Origin: Holdemania sp. Marseille-P2844
Lineage (GTDB): Bacteria > Bacillota_I > Bacilli_A > Erysipelotrichales > Erysipelotrichaceae
Assembly: GCF_900120005.1 (NCBI RefSeq)
Contig: NZ_LT635450.1
Span: 58,995-122,994, forward strand
Direction of reading: 5' to 3'
DNA: 64,000 nucleotides
In this document: positions 44,355 to 52,929 of the stretch, piece after piece
How positions within the stretch are numbered: position 1 is the first letter of the stretch
Layout of the letters: the number at the start of each line of letters is the position of its first letter
The notes under the pieces: model-generated
What the model saw: the letters and a program-made list of their open reading frames with translations, nothing else
What the model was told of the DNA's origin: nothing
Databases searched by the model: none
Program-made: the position numbers and the translations under genes

Positions 44355-45110
44355 TTAAGGAGTGGTGTTCATGTCAGCTGCTCTTGCCCATGCTTCGGCT
44401 GCGGTAAACTCATCAGCTGTTTTTGCCTTGTCGCCGTCGCTGTTAGTCTTAAAGAGCTGTACTGCATAAGCCTGGAAGCTCAGGGTAGGTTGTGTCTTGC
44501 CTGTACCGGTGATTGCTTCCATCATCTGTTCGGTAACAGAAGGCTTTACGCAAACCTGATTTTCACCCCAGGTGATTGTGAAGTCATCTTCATCGCCCAT
44601 AGGGTCGGTATAAGAACCTGCACCGAGAATACTGAACTCTTTAATGGTGTCATCCTTGTAGACCTTTCGACCAATGACGATTTCATCAGCCAATGTACTG
44701 ATAGTTGCAAGCGTACCGCTTGTATTAGTGGGTTCTACAATCTCCCAACCAGCAGCAATTGCATAGCTGATATAGGCATCCAGACCAGGCGTAGTGGACT
44801 CAGTGATTTTGACAAACAGCCAGCAATCCTCACTGCCATCCTCAACAGTCACTTTTGGGTCTTTCTCAATCGTCCAGCCGGGAACCATAGGCGCTGTCTT
44901 ATCTACAGGCTTCGTCTCTTCCAATTTAATGTCGATGTCGGATTCCGTGAAGGTATTCGTCACAGAACCACCATCAGCAGTCAGCCAAGCCAGAGTACCG
45001 CCGATCACACCGCCAACCAGCAGGACGCAGGCCAGAACCAGAGCCAGAGACTTGCTGCCAAAAGTTCTGCGGCGACGACGACCCTTGTGTTCGTATCTGC
45101 CTTTGCTCAT
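44355..45110 (-). CDS. TasA/CalY-like secreted protein 2
   Basis: A 251-aa protein: strongly basic start (GRYEHKGRRRRR), signal end GGTLAWLTADGGSVTNTFT, core ITESTTPGLDAY. GAAAGGAGG precedes the ATG. The N-terminal Arg cluster is shared with protein 5. Confidence 0.83.
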   Translation of the reverse strand: MSKGRYEHKGRRRRRTFGSKSLALVLACVLLVGGVIGGTLAWLTADGGSVTNTFTESDIDIKLEETKPVDKTAPMVPGWTIEKDPKVTVEDGSEDCWLFVKITESTTPGLDAYISYAIAAGWEIVEPTNTSGTLATISTLADEIVIGRKVYKDDTIKEFSILGAGSYTDPMGDEDDFTITWGENQVCVKPSVTEQMMEAITGTGKTQPTLSFQAYAVQLFKTNSDGDKAKTADEFTAAEAWARAADMNTTP

Positions 45111-45197
45111 GTCGTGTTCCTCCTTTCTTCGATTTTTTACTTTGGGTTATTTCAACAGATGGAGGAACACGAGTTCACATCCGGTGAAAACAAAGAG

Positions 45198-45908
45198 TTA
45201 AGGGTTCTGTGTGCCGAAAGCAGTCCATGCGCCTGTTTCGTCATCTTCGAAGCCATCTGCCTGAATAGCATGAGCGTTCACAATGATCTTGACATCTTTC
45301 AGGTATGCAAGATGGGTGTTGTCGATCTCCCCAGGAACAGTAATGTGAGTGAACAGATCAGGCAGAACAGTATCGTTCTCAGACTTGGCTACGATTTCCT
45401 TATAGCGGAATTCATAAACGCCGTTCTTACCGTCAGTAGACTGTGTATATTCCTGCATCTTCCAGGTGTTTGCATCCCAAGTGCAGGTGCCGTTTTCATC
45501 TACACAGAGCATCTGGAGCAGGAAAGTGCCATCCGTACCGTAATACTGGGCAGTTGCACCATCGTTAGGCAGAGCCAGCTTCAACTGGTCGATGTTTTCG
45601 ACAGTTACAATCATGCGGACATACGCAGCTTCACTGCCGGCATCCACAGTCACAGTAGGATCTTTGTAGTAGGTATGACCAGGGAGCAGGTGATACTCAT
45701 TAGCCTGCACACGGGAATCGTGAGTGGTTTCATAGGAACCATCCGTTTTCACGTCAGCTTCATCCAAAGACAGACCCACGGAGCCGACTGTGAATGTATT
45801 CGTGACAGTATCTTTGTCGGTCAGGTAGGCAAGCGTGCCGAAGATGGATACGGCTACTAAAAGTACCGCACACATCGACAGGAGCAATGCCTTGTGTTTG
45901 CTTTTCAT
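45198..45908 (-). CDS. TasA/CalY-like secreted protein 1
   Basis: A 236-aa protein with signal end FGTLAYLTDKDTVTNTFTVGSVGLSLDE and the core YYKDPTVTVDAGSEAAYVRMIVTV. First structural gene after the signal peptidase (54 bp). AAGGAGG precedes the ATG. Confidence 0.85.
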   Translation of the reverse strand: MKSKHKALLLSMCAVLLVAVSIFGTLAYLTDKDTVTNTFTVGSVGLSLDEADVKTDGSYETTHDSRVQANEYHLLPGHTYYKDPTVTVDAGSEAAYVRMIVTVENIDQLKLALPNDGATAQYYGTDGTFLLQMLCVDENGTCTWDANTWKMQEYTQSTDGKNGVYEFRYKEIVAKSENDTVLPDLFTHITVPGEIDNTHLAYLKDVKIIVNAHAIQADGFEDDETGAWTAFGTQNP

Positions 45909-45962
45909 CTTGGTTTCCTCCTTATTAAAATGTATATAGGGAGCCTTTCGGCATTGCCCTCG

Positions 45963-46532
45963 TTAAGAGTTGCGGGGCTGTTCAAACTTGCCCTGCTTTT
46001 TCTTCCGCTTCGGGTTCTTTTCCTTGTCGTCTTCGCCGCCGAACAGATCAGGCAGGAACACCAGCAGAAGCAGAATTGCCCCGGCAGAAATTGCAATGTA
46101 TGTGCCGGGCGGGTTCTGGATATAATTGGCTACATAGCCCAGCTGCGGAATGGTGAACACCGGAGAGCCAATTACATTTTTATAATGTACAAGGGAGCCA
46201 TCTTCCGCTTCATTTGCATCGCCTTTGGTCTTAAAGCGTACAACGGTGGAGTCAGTCTCATCGGGAACAACCTCCACAATGCGGTGAGTGGCAACAGTAT
46301 CTTCGTCCAGCATAAAGGTAATCACATCGCCGCTTTCCAGTTCGAAGGGGTCAACATTCTTTACATAGATCAGGGAGCCAACATGATAGGTAGGCTCCAT
46401 GCTTCCCGAAAGGACGGTGAACACCTGCAAGCCGATCAGCCTTGCACCCACCAGAAGCAGCGCAAGAATCACAACGACTGCCACAAGGACAGTTGTGAAC
46501 CAGTTCCATATTCTTTTTACAGTTTTACTCAT
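45963..46532 (-). CDS. sipW: SipW-type signal peptidase I
   Basis: A 189-aa membrane protease of family S26B (ER/archaeal type): N-terminal helix, catalytic Ser44 in LSGSMEPT and His83 in ATHRIVEV (His replaces the Lys of ordinary signal peptidase I), a second helix (IAISAGAILLLLVFL) and a basic tail. SipW processes TasA and TapA in Bacillus; five TasA-like substrates follow. It is the first gene of the operon and faces the invertible segment. The ATG at 46532 has only a weak ribosome site, and the frame is open upstream, so the start is not firm. Confidence 0.87.
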   Translation of the reverse strand: MSKTVKRIWNWFTTVLVAVVVILALLLVGARLIGLQVFTVLSGSMEPTYHVGSLIYVKNVDPFELESGDVITFMLDEDTVATHRIVEVVPDETDSTVVRFKTKGDANEAEDGSLVHYKNVIGSPVFTIPQLGYVANYIQNPPGTYIAISAGAILLLLVFLPDLFGGEDDKEKNPKRKKKQGKFEQPRNS

Positions 46533-46703
46533 GACTTCTATATATGACCTTCTTTCTTTTCTGAGAGAAGGGCTTCTCTCGTTGATCTTGAAAACAGGAA
46601 AAGCGACGATCTGCTGACCGCCGCCTAATTTTTCTATAAGCACGGCCACGATCATGACTTGCAGCGCTGGCTTGCCGCAGACCATCTGCTTTAGCTCTGC
46701 CGC

Positions 46704-46725
46704 ACATAATTCATATAATGTCAGG
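46704..46725 (+). repeat. Inverton repeat A
   Basis: 22 bp, identical to the reverse complement of repeat C (47027-47048) except one base: CATAATTCATAT[A/T]ATGTC plus flanks. It lies 171 bp before the sipW start codon. Confidence 0.8.
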
Positions 46726-46746
46726 CCCTTCTACTAATGAACCCTG

Positions 46747-46765
46747 ACAAAATTCATATAATGTC
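46747..46765 (+). repeat. Inverton repeat B
   Basis: A 19-bp copy, one mismatch to A, in the same orientation, 43 bp downstream. It could serve as an alternative inversion partner of C, or recombine with A to delete 43 bp. Confidence 0.7.
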
Positions 46766-46819
46766 GTGCTTATTGACTGTTATTCAGTTGTCAAAAATGG
46801 CTTTACCTATTTTTGAGCG

Positions 46820-46879
46820 CACAAAAGCACACCCTCCCAACGGTTTTTTTGAAAAATCGACTATGAGGGTGTTTTTGTG
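46820..46879. terminator. Bidirectional terminator inside the invertible segment
   Basis: ACACCCTC (46829-46836) / GAGGGTGT (46865-46872), extended by CACAAAA / TTTTGTG, with T-rich sequence on both sides. In the present orientation it lies between the promoter and sipW and would stop leftward transcription. Confidence 0.7.
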
Positions 46880-46951
46880 TTGCCCGTCGATAAGGCAGAA
46901 AACTATTTTGAGTTTGTTTGAAAGTGAAATGTACTTTTTCCATGTTCTATC

Positions 46952-46980
46952 TTGATTTTTCAAGCTATGTATGCTATACT
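46952..46980 (+). promoter_or_regulatory. Promoter on the invertible segment, facing away from sipW
   Basis: TTGATT (46952-46957), a 17-bp spacer, an extended TGC and TATACT (46975-46980). The transcript would start near 46987 and end at the repeat-C hairpin after about 65 nt. Confidence 0.78.
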
Positions 46981-47026
46981 TGCGTTGATTGAAAATTGGA
47001 TAATTATGTTTGCAGATACTGTGGTC

Positions 47027-47048
47027 CCTGACATAATATGAATTATGT
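47027..47048 (-). repeat. Inverton repeat C, also a terminator hairpin
   Basis: Inverted copy of A. Its arms are almost self-complementary (CCCTGACATAAT / ATTATGTTAGGG, one mismatch) and are followed by CTTTTTT on the plus strand, so it can terminate the promoter within the segment. Confidence 0.8.
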
Positions 47049-47065
47049 TAGGGCTTTTTTATTCC

Positions 47066-47905
47066 CTATATGACCAGTCCAAGCCGCTCAATTTTTCTGC
47101 GGTGCTCGGTGCCAGTGGTCATAATATAAATGCGGGTCGTATCAATGCTGCTGTGACCTAAAATGTCAGCCAGCTTCGCAATGTCCTTTTCAATCCCATA
47201 AAAAGTGCGGGCAAAGAGCTTACGCAGATTGTGTGGAAATACCTTGCTGGGATTTACCCCTGCTTCCTCACACAACGCTTTCATCTGCGCCCAGATACAG
47301 CTTCGATTCAAAGGTTTTCCGTTTCGGGTGAGAAAGATCACGCCGGAACGGATTTTTTCTTTTTTAGCATAGTCCAGCAGCAGCTTTCTCAGCTTGCCGG
47401 GAATCAGAATCGTTCTGCTCTTGCCCTTGCAATTCACAATGACTTCGCCCCGTTTCACATCTTCAACCGTGAAGAACTTCAGCTCTGAAACACGAATACC
47501 GGTGCCGCAGATCGTCTGCATCACCAGTTGCAGTTGGGGCTTACTCTTCGCCGCTTCCAACAGGCGTAGGTACTCTGCCTTGGACAGTTCCTTTTCCTCG
47601 GTACAGTAGACCTGCTTCTGCTGCTTCATGGCTTTCACCTTGCAGTCAGACCAACCGAGAAAGTCCAGAAAACTATTCAGACTTGCCAACATGGAATTGA
47701 TGGAACGTACCGCATATTCTTTGATCTGCAATTCCTTCTTGTAAGCCATCACCACCTCCTTGGTTACAATTCCACCACCAACATAAACGACAAAAGCACG
47801 CGCATCCCGGAGATACTTCTCCACGGTTGCCGTGCTTTTTTCTTCCCGGATCAAATATTGATGATAAGACTCCATTTGGGTATTTGTAATTTTTCTTTCT
47901 TTCAT
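47066..47905 (-). CDS. Tyrosine recombinase (probable invertase)
   Basis: A 279-aa phage-integrase-family enzyme: core-binding domain (~1-95) and a catalytic domain with Arg138 (GTGIRVSEL), Lys near 160-162, His225/Arg228 (HNLRKLF), His251 (LGHSS) and nucleophile Tyr260. The element has its own serine recombinase for integration, and this gene adjoins inverted repeats, so DNA inversion is the likeliest job. GGAGGAAACC precedes the ATG at 47905. Confidence 0.88.
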   Translation of the reverse strand: MKERKITNTQMESYHQYLIREEKSTATVEKYLRDARAFVVYVGGGIVTKEVVMAYKKELQIKEYAVRSINSMLASLNSFLDFLGWSDCKVKAMKQQKQVYCTEEKELSKAEYLRLLEAAKSKPQLQLVMQTICGTGIRVSELKFFTVEDVKRGEVIVNCKGKSRTILIPGKLRKLLLDYAKKEKIRSGVIFLTRNGKPLNRSCIWAQMKALCEEAGVNPSKVFPHNLRKLFARTFYGIEKDIAKLADILGHSSIDTTRIYIMTTGTEHRRKIERLGLVI

Positions 47906-48144
47906 TTTGGTTTCCTCCTGAGATTTACAATCAAATTTGTTCTGCATCCATATTGTACCCAATCTTCAAACAAATTTGCCGCAAGACACAGCAGGAAAAG
48001 CACATTTCTAACGCATATCGCCTTTAATCCGATATACCTTTTTATTATAGCTGAACTGTTCCGTTATTGCAACGCAAATCACGGATTGATTCCAACAGAA
48101 TTTCGTGCTTAATGGATACAATATAACAAAAAGGCGGTGATCCT

Positions 48145-48459
48145 ATGTACGATTCTGATTTTCCTCTAAGACTGGCACAGCTTAGAGCTAAAAAGGGTGT
48201 GTCTGCCCGTGATATGAGCCTATCCCTTGGTCAAAATGCTGGTTACATCAATAATATAGAGAGCGGCAAAGCGCTCCCATCTATGGGAACCTTCTTTTAT
48301 ATATGTGAGTATCTGAACATTACACCAAGTGCCTTTTTTGATACAGACACCTCAAATCCTGAAAAGCTGGACAACCTGATACAAAAATTGAAAATGCTGA
48401 ACGATGCCCAGCTCGACTCCATTTCTACACTGATTGATGGAATTGTCGGTAAAAAGTAA
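48145..48459 (+). CDS. Small XRE-family regulator
   Basis: A 104-aa protein with HTH LRAKKGVSARDMSLSLGQNAGYINNIESGKALPS and a short helical tail. Divergent from the tyrosine recombinase, so it may control that gene. AAAGGCGGTG precedes the ATG. A TACAAT box lies about 25 bp upstream without a clear -35. Confidence 0.85.
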   Translation: MYDSDFPLRLAQLRAKKGVSARDMSLSLGQNAGYINNIESGKALPSMGTFFYICEYLNITPSAFFDTDTSNPEKLDNLIQKLKMLNDAQLDSISTLIDGIVGKK

Positions 48460-48470
48460 TTTATAAAAGG

Positions 48471-48514
48471 AAAGTGGCCTGACACAGCTTTTTAGCTATG
48501 CCAAGCCACTTTTA
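48471..48514 (+). terminator. Terminator of the XRE gene
   Basis: AAAGTGGC (48471-48478) / GCCACTTT (48505-48512), then TTTA. Confidence 0.7.
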
Positions 48515-48561
48515 CATAGTATGTACTGCTGCCTTTAATCAGCATAGAAATTTTAATAAAA

Positions 48562-48591
48562 ACCGTCCGTAGAATTTTCCCCACGGACGGT
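48562..48591 (-). terminator. Terminator of the DUF6061-like gene
   Basis: ACCGTCCGT (48562-48570) / ACGGACGGT (48583-48591), followed by TTTTT on the minus strand. Confidence 0.75.
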
Positions 48592-48598
48592 ACGTTAA

Positions 48599-48847
48599 TC
48601 AACTATTTAAAGGCTTATACTCAGTTACAGTTTTCAAATAATTTTCCGGATCGCCGTTCAAGATAAGGTCTGCATACCCAATCGGGTCATTATAGATCAG
48701 ATAGTCCGGTTCTGACCGTTCATACATATTGTCTGCAACTTCGTTCTCAACGGTAATCGTGTCAATCGCAATCATACTTCCATCGCTGAATTTCAGTTCC
48801 ACACAGCAGTTGTCCATATTGTAGGTGCAAGATAATAAGGTACTCGT
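48599..48847 (-). CDS. DUF6061-like small protein, start codon unclear
   Basis: LLSCTYNMDNCCVELKFSDGSMIAIDTITVENEVADNMYERSE... matches, from memory, DUF6061 proteins of clostridial elements, which begin about two residues before LLSC. The expected start position, 7 nt after GGAGG, holds ACG instead of ATG (48847). The frame is open to a GTG at 48931 without a ribosome site. Either ACG is used, a shorter start is used, or the gene has decayed. A perfect stem CCCGTCTGA (48885-48893) / TCAGACGGG lies upstream. Confidence 0.55.
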   Translation of the reverse strand, partial: TSTLLSCTYNMDNCCVELKFSDGSMIAIDTITVENEVADNMYERSEPDYLIYNDPIGYADLILNGDPENYLKTVTEYKPLNS

Positions 48848-48969
48848 GATATATCCTCCATAATTCGCATTATAAAATGAAACTCCCGTCTGACTCTTGT
48901 TAGAAATCAGACGGGATTTGTCCGTATGCACCCCGGAAACCGTCAGCCAACAGTTGATAAGTAAATTAG

Positions 48970-49000
48970 TTCCTTATCACTATTAAGCCTTCTTTTTCAA
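48970..49000. other. Element border (right), recombination site
   Basis: Element end ...CTTATCACTATTAA, core GC (48987-48988), then sulfatase sequence CTTCTTTTTC. The inverse of the left border end. Confidence 0.8.
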
Positions 49001-49264
49001 GGATTTTAAAAGACTCGGGTCGTCCTTCTCCAGAAAGTAATGAATCGTCCGATGACCGTTGGTGTGCGGATACCAGCCGGTATTAAAGCTGCAGCGGCTG
49101 GGAACGCAGATCGGCGACTGACAAAACGCATTTTCGAACAGAATCCCTTCCTTGGCCAGCGCGTCGTAATTCGGCGTCGTCAGCTCGGTATTGCCCAGAC
49201 AGCTCAGACTGTCCGCCCGCAGCTGGTCCGCAATAAAAAACAAACAATTTTTTCTTTTTTCCAT
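48987..49264 (-). pseudogene. Sulfatase, 5' part (gene split by the mobile element)
   Basis: The first 93 residues of a type I sulfatase: metal Asp13 (IADQLRAD) and the formylglycine site C53-V-P-S-R57. There is no signal peptide, so the intact enzyme would act in the cytoplasm. The frame runs into the element and stops at 48983. It is the fifth gene of the PTS operon, 34 bp after GH1. Active sulfatase also needs a formylglycine-generating enzyme, which is not in the window. Confidence 0.9.
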
Positions 49265-49298
49265 AGTGTCCTTTCCTGTACCGGGCTTGATTGAAGAA

Positions 49299-51057
<1,759 letters not shown>

Positions 51058-51061
<4 letters not shown>

Positions 51062-51363
51062 GCGACCCCCATCGCTTTCTTCGCGTCTTCCAGCACTTTC
51101 TTGCCGTCGATTTTGCCATAGGCAAGCATATCAATCAGCACGACCGGAATTTCCGGGAACTCTTTAACCAGGGCATCATAGCTGAATCGCAGCTGCGGTC
51201 CGACCATCAAGATATCAATACTGCCCCGTTTTTCCCGCACATAGGCGTTGCCGACCGCTTCGATCGTGCATTCAAAGCCTTGTTCCTGTGCGGCGGTTTT
51301 CATGCGTTTGACCATCAGACTTGTAGACATTCCGCTTGCGCAGACCAGCAAAATATGTTTCAT
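51058..51363 (-). CDS. PTS lactose/cellobiose-family IIB
   Basis: A 101-aa IIB protein with the phospho-Cys in LLVCASGMSTS near the N-terminus, as in CelA/ChbB. The ATG at 51363 follows GGGAGG by 7 nt; the frame extends upstream without support. It receives phosphate from IIA and passes it to the incoming sugar. Confidence 0.9.
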
Positions 51364-51434
51364 CGTTTTCCTCCCATTTTCAGGCGTCCCTGCCAAACTG
51401 GAAAGGCGCTTTTATTCCGCGCCTTTTCCGCACT

Positions 51435-52736
51435 TTAATTTTTTGTTTCCAGTGTTCCCTGTTCCTTCAGCAGCTGCTTGTCGTACAGCTTAACAAACGG
51501 CAGATACAGAAGCACGTCGAGGACGATCAGTAAGATCCAGACGACCGCAGCTTTCCAGTCCAGCGTCGCCAATGCCAGCTGAATCGGAGACGGAAGAACC
51601 CACGGTACGTTGATGAACATCTTCCCGATGATATTCGTGCTCATTAAGAAATAGAAAATCGTCGTGTTGATCATCGGAACAAAGATAAACGGAATAAACA
51701 GATAGCTGTTCAGTACGATCGGATAGCCGTAAACGATCGGTTCGCTGATATTGAAAATCGTTCCTGCGCCGCCCAAGCGCGTAATCGCTTTTAAATGATC
51801 GGATTTGGCGACGATCAGCGCGGCGATCACCAGGGCCAGGGCAGCGCCGCTGCCGCCGGTGTTCATGATCGCGTTGTTCGGTGAATAACAGAAGATATGC
51901 GTCATCGACTGGCCGGCCGCATACGCCTCGGCATTCTCAGCCAGATTCATTAACAGCACGGAACTCATGACGGAATTGACGATATTGCCGCCGTTAACGC
52001 CGATGACCCACAGGGCATTAAGCAAAAAGACATAGATCAACATCGCCGGCAGCGTGTCGGAGGCGCTCAATAACGGCTTGAAGACGTTCAGGATGAAATC
52101 CGGAATGATCACGCCGGTCGCTTTCTGGCACAAAACGTTAAGCAAATAGAAGACGATGACGTTGATGACCAGCGGTATCAGCTGTTCAAACGGCGCCGAG
52201 ACATTCGGAGGTACCGAATCCGGCAGCGTGATTTTGATATTTTTCTCAAACAGGACATGCGTGATAAAGACCGACAGGCAGAACACAAACATCGCGAAGA
52301 ACAATCCCCGTCCGCCTAAGAAGCCCATTGAAATACCGCCGTCGAAGGTGCAGCCGATCATGAAGAACAAGACGGCCGACGTCATGCACGAAGTCATTTT
52401 GTCCAGCTTGTAAGAATCGGCCAGATTGTAAGTGATCGCAAGCAGACAGTAGACGGAAAGCATATTCATTGTCACATTGTTGACCAGTGCCGCAAATGTT
52501 CCCAAACTTCCCTGCGCCAGACTTTGCCACAAAGCAAGCACGCCGTAGAAGAAATTCCCTTCCCCAAGAATTGCCGGATCCGGAGCTGCCGTAATTAAAG
52601 TCGCCAGTCCGCCGACAATCGTGACCGGAATGGAAATCGTAATGCCCCGGACAATCGCAGATGTAAAATTATTGTTTTGAATGAACGCAGAGAATTTACC
52701 CAGTGGCTTTTCCAAAATCCCCATTATTTTCTGCAT
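51435..52736 (-). CDS. PTS lactose/cellobiose-family IIC permease
   Basis: A 433-aa membrane permease of the CelB/ChbC type with about ten helices and the conserved NISEPIVYGYPIVLN (substrate site with Glu) and GGSGAALALVIA. It imports and phosphorylates a beta-linked disaccharide or glucoside. First gene of the IIC-IIB-IIA-GH1-sulfatase operon. The ribosome site lies unusually far upstream, across a hairpin. Confidence 0.92.
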   Translation of the reverse strand: MQKIMGILEKPLGKFSAFIQNNNFTSAIVRGITISIPVTIVGGLATLITAAPDPAILGEGNFFYGVLALWQSLAQGSLGTFAALVNNVTMNMLSVYCLLAITYNLADSYKLDKMTSCMTSAVLFFMIGCTFDGGISMGFLGGRGLFFAMFVFCLSVFITHVLFEKNIKITLPDSVPPNVSAPFEQLIPLVINVIVFYLLNVLCQKATGVIIPDFILNVFKPLLSASDTLPAMLIYVFLLNALWVIGVNGGNIVNSVMSSVLLMNLAENAEAYAAGQSMTHIFCYSPNNAIMNTGGSGAALALVIAALIVAKSDHLKAITRLGGAGTIFNISEPIVYGYPIVLNSYLFIPFIFVPMINTTIFYFLMSTNIIGKMFINVPWVLPSPIQLALATLDWKAAVVWILLIVLDVLLYLPFVKLYDKQLLKEQGTLETKN

Positions 52737-52746
52737 AATACCATGT

Positions 52747-52768
52747 GTAGAGTAAATCTACATCCTCC
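52747..52768 (-). promoter_or_regulatory. Hairpin between ribosome site and start of IIC
   Basis: GGAGG (52768-52764) is 27 nt before the IIC ATG. Between them GTAGA-N5-TCTAC (52747-52761) can fold and bring them to about 12 nt. Confidence 0.5.
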
Positions 52769-52842
52769 TTTCATAACAGGAACCGAGCTCATGTGTCATC
52801 TATTTGCAAATATTTTCCACATCTTCATTCTTACATGATTTG

Positions 52843-52875
52843 AGAAATTTATCAATAATAAAATGAAAAATTTCT
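52843..52875. promoter_or_regulatory. Operator-like inverted repeat between PTS and RpiR genes
   Basis: AGAAATTT (52843-52850) / AAATTTCT (52868-52875), centred in the divergent intergenic region; a possible RpiR site. Confidence 0.4.
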
Positions 52876-52916
52876 TAAAACTGTTTTTTTCCCAGTTTCT
52901 TCCTCATCCTTTATGC

Positions 52917-52922
52917 TATAAT
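52917..52922 (+). promoter_or_regulatory. TATAAT box directly before the RpiR start codon
   Basis: TATAAT ends 7 nt before the ATG at 52930, so transcription should begin at or near the start codon. The -35 is weak. Confidence 0.45.
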
Positions 52923-52929
52923 ATGAAAT

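Larger units (their letters stand above)
46704..47048. promoter_or_regulatory. Putative invertible promoter segment (OFF orientation)
   Basis: Inverted repeats A and B (left) and C (right) flank 261-301 bp. The segment carries one near-consensus promoter facing right, away from sipW, and one bidirectional terminator. Each repeat has imperfect inverted arms around TTCATA, in the same orientation in A and B and opposite in C, like tyrosine-recombinase sites. A tyrosine recombinase gene ends 18 bp beyond C. Inversion would turn the promoter toward the SipW/TasA operon, with the terminator then behind it. Confidence 0.78.
26707..48988. mobile_element. Integrative mobilizable element carrying a surface-fibre locus
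   Basis: A 22.3-kb insertion inside a sulfatase gene. It is bounded by inverted ends of about 18 bp (TTAATAGTGA...) with a shared GC dinucleotide. It encodes its own large serine recombinase at the left end, a Mob/Pre relaxase with an oriT, a primase and helicase, XRE and sigma-like regulators, a tyrosine recombinase and the SipW/TasA/adhesin/sortase cargo. No type IV secretion genes are present, so it needs a helper to transfer. Excision at GC restores the sulfatase frame exactly. Confidence 0.88.

Noticed and set aside
46525..46707. 60-codon Arg-rich frame overlapping the sipW start, beginning inside repeat A
   Set aside because: Composition looks like non-coding sequence; a leader peptide is possible but unsupported.
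47066..47905. Tyrosine recombinase as the element's integrase
   Set aside because: It is more than 1 kb from the border, adjoins inverted repeats, and the border pattern (2-bp core) fits the serine recombinase instead.
26707..48988. Reading the element as a self-transmissible conjugative element
   Set aside because: No type IV secretion or coupling-protein genes are seen, only mobilization functions.
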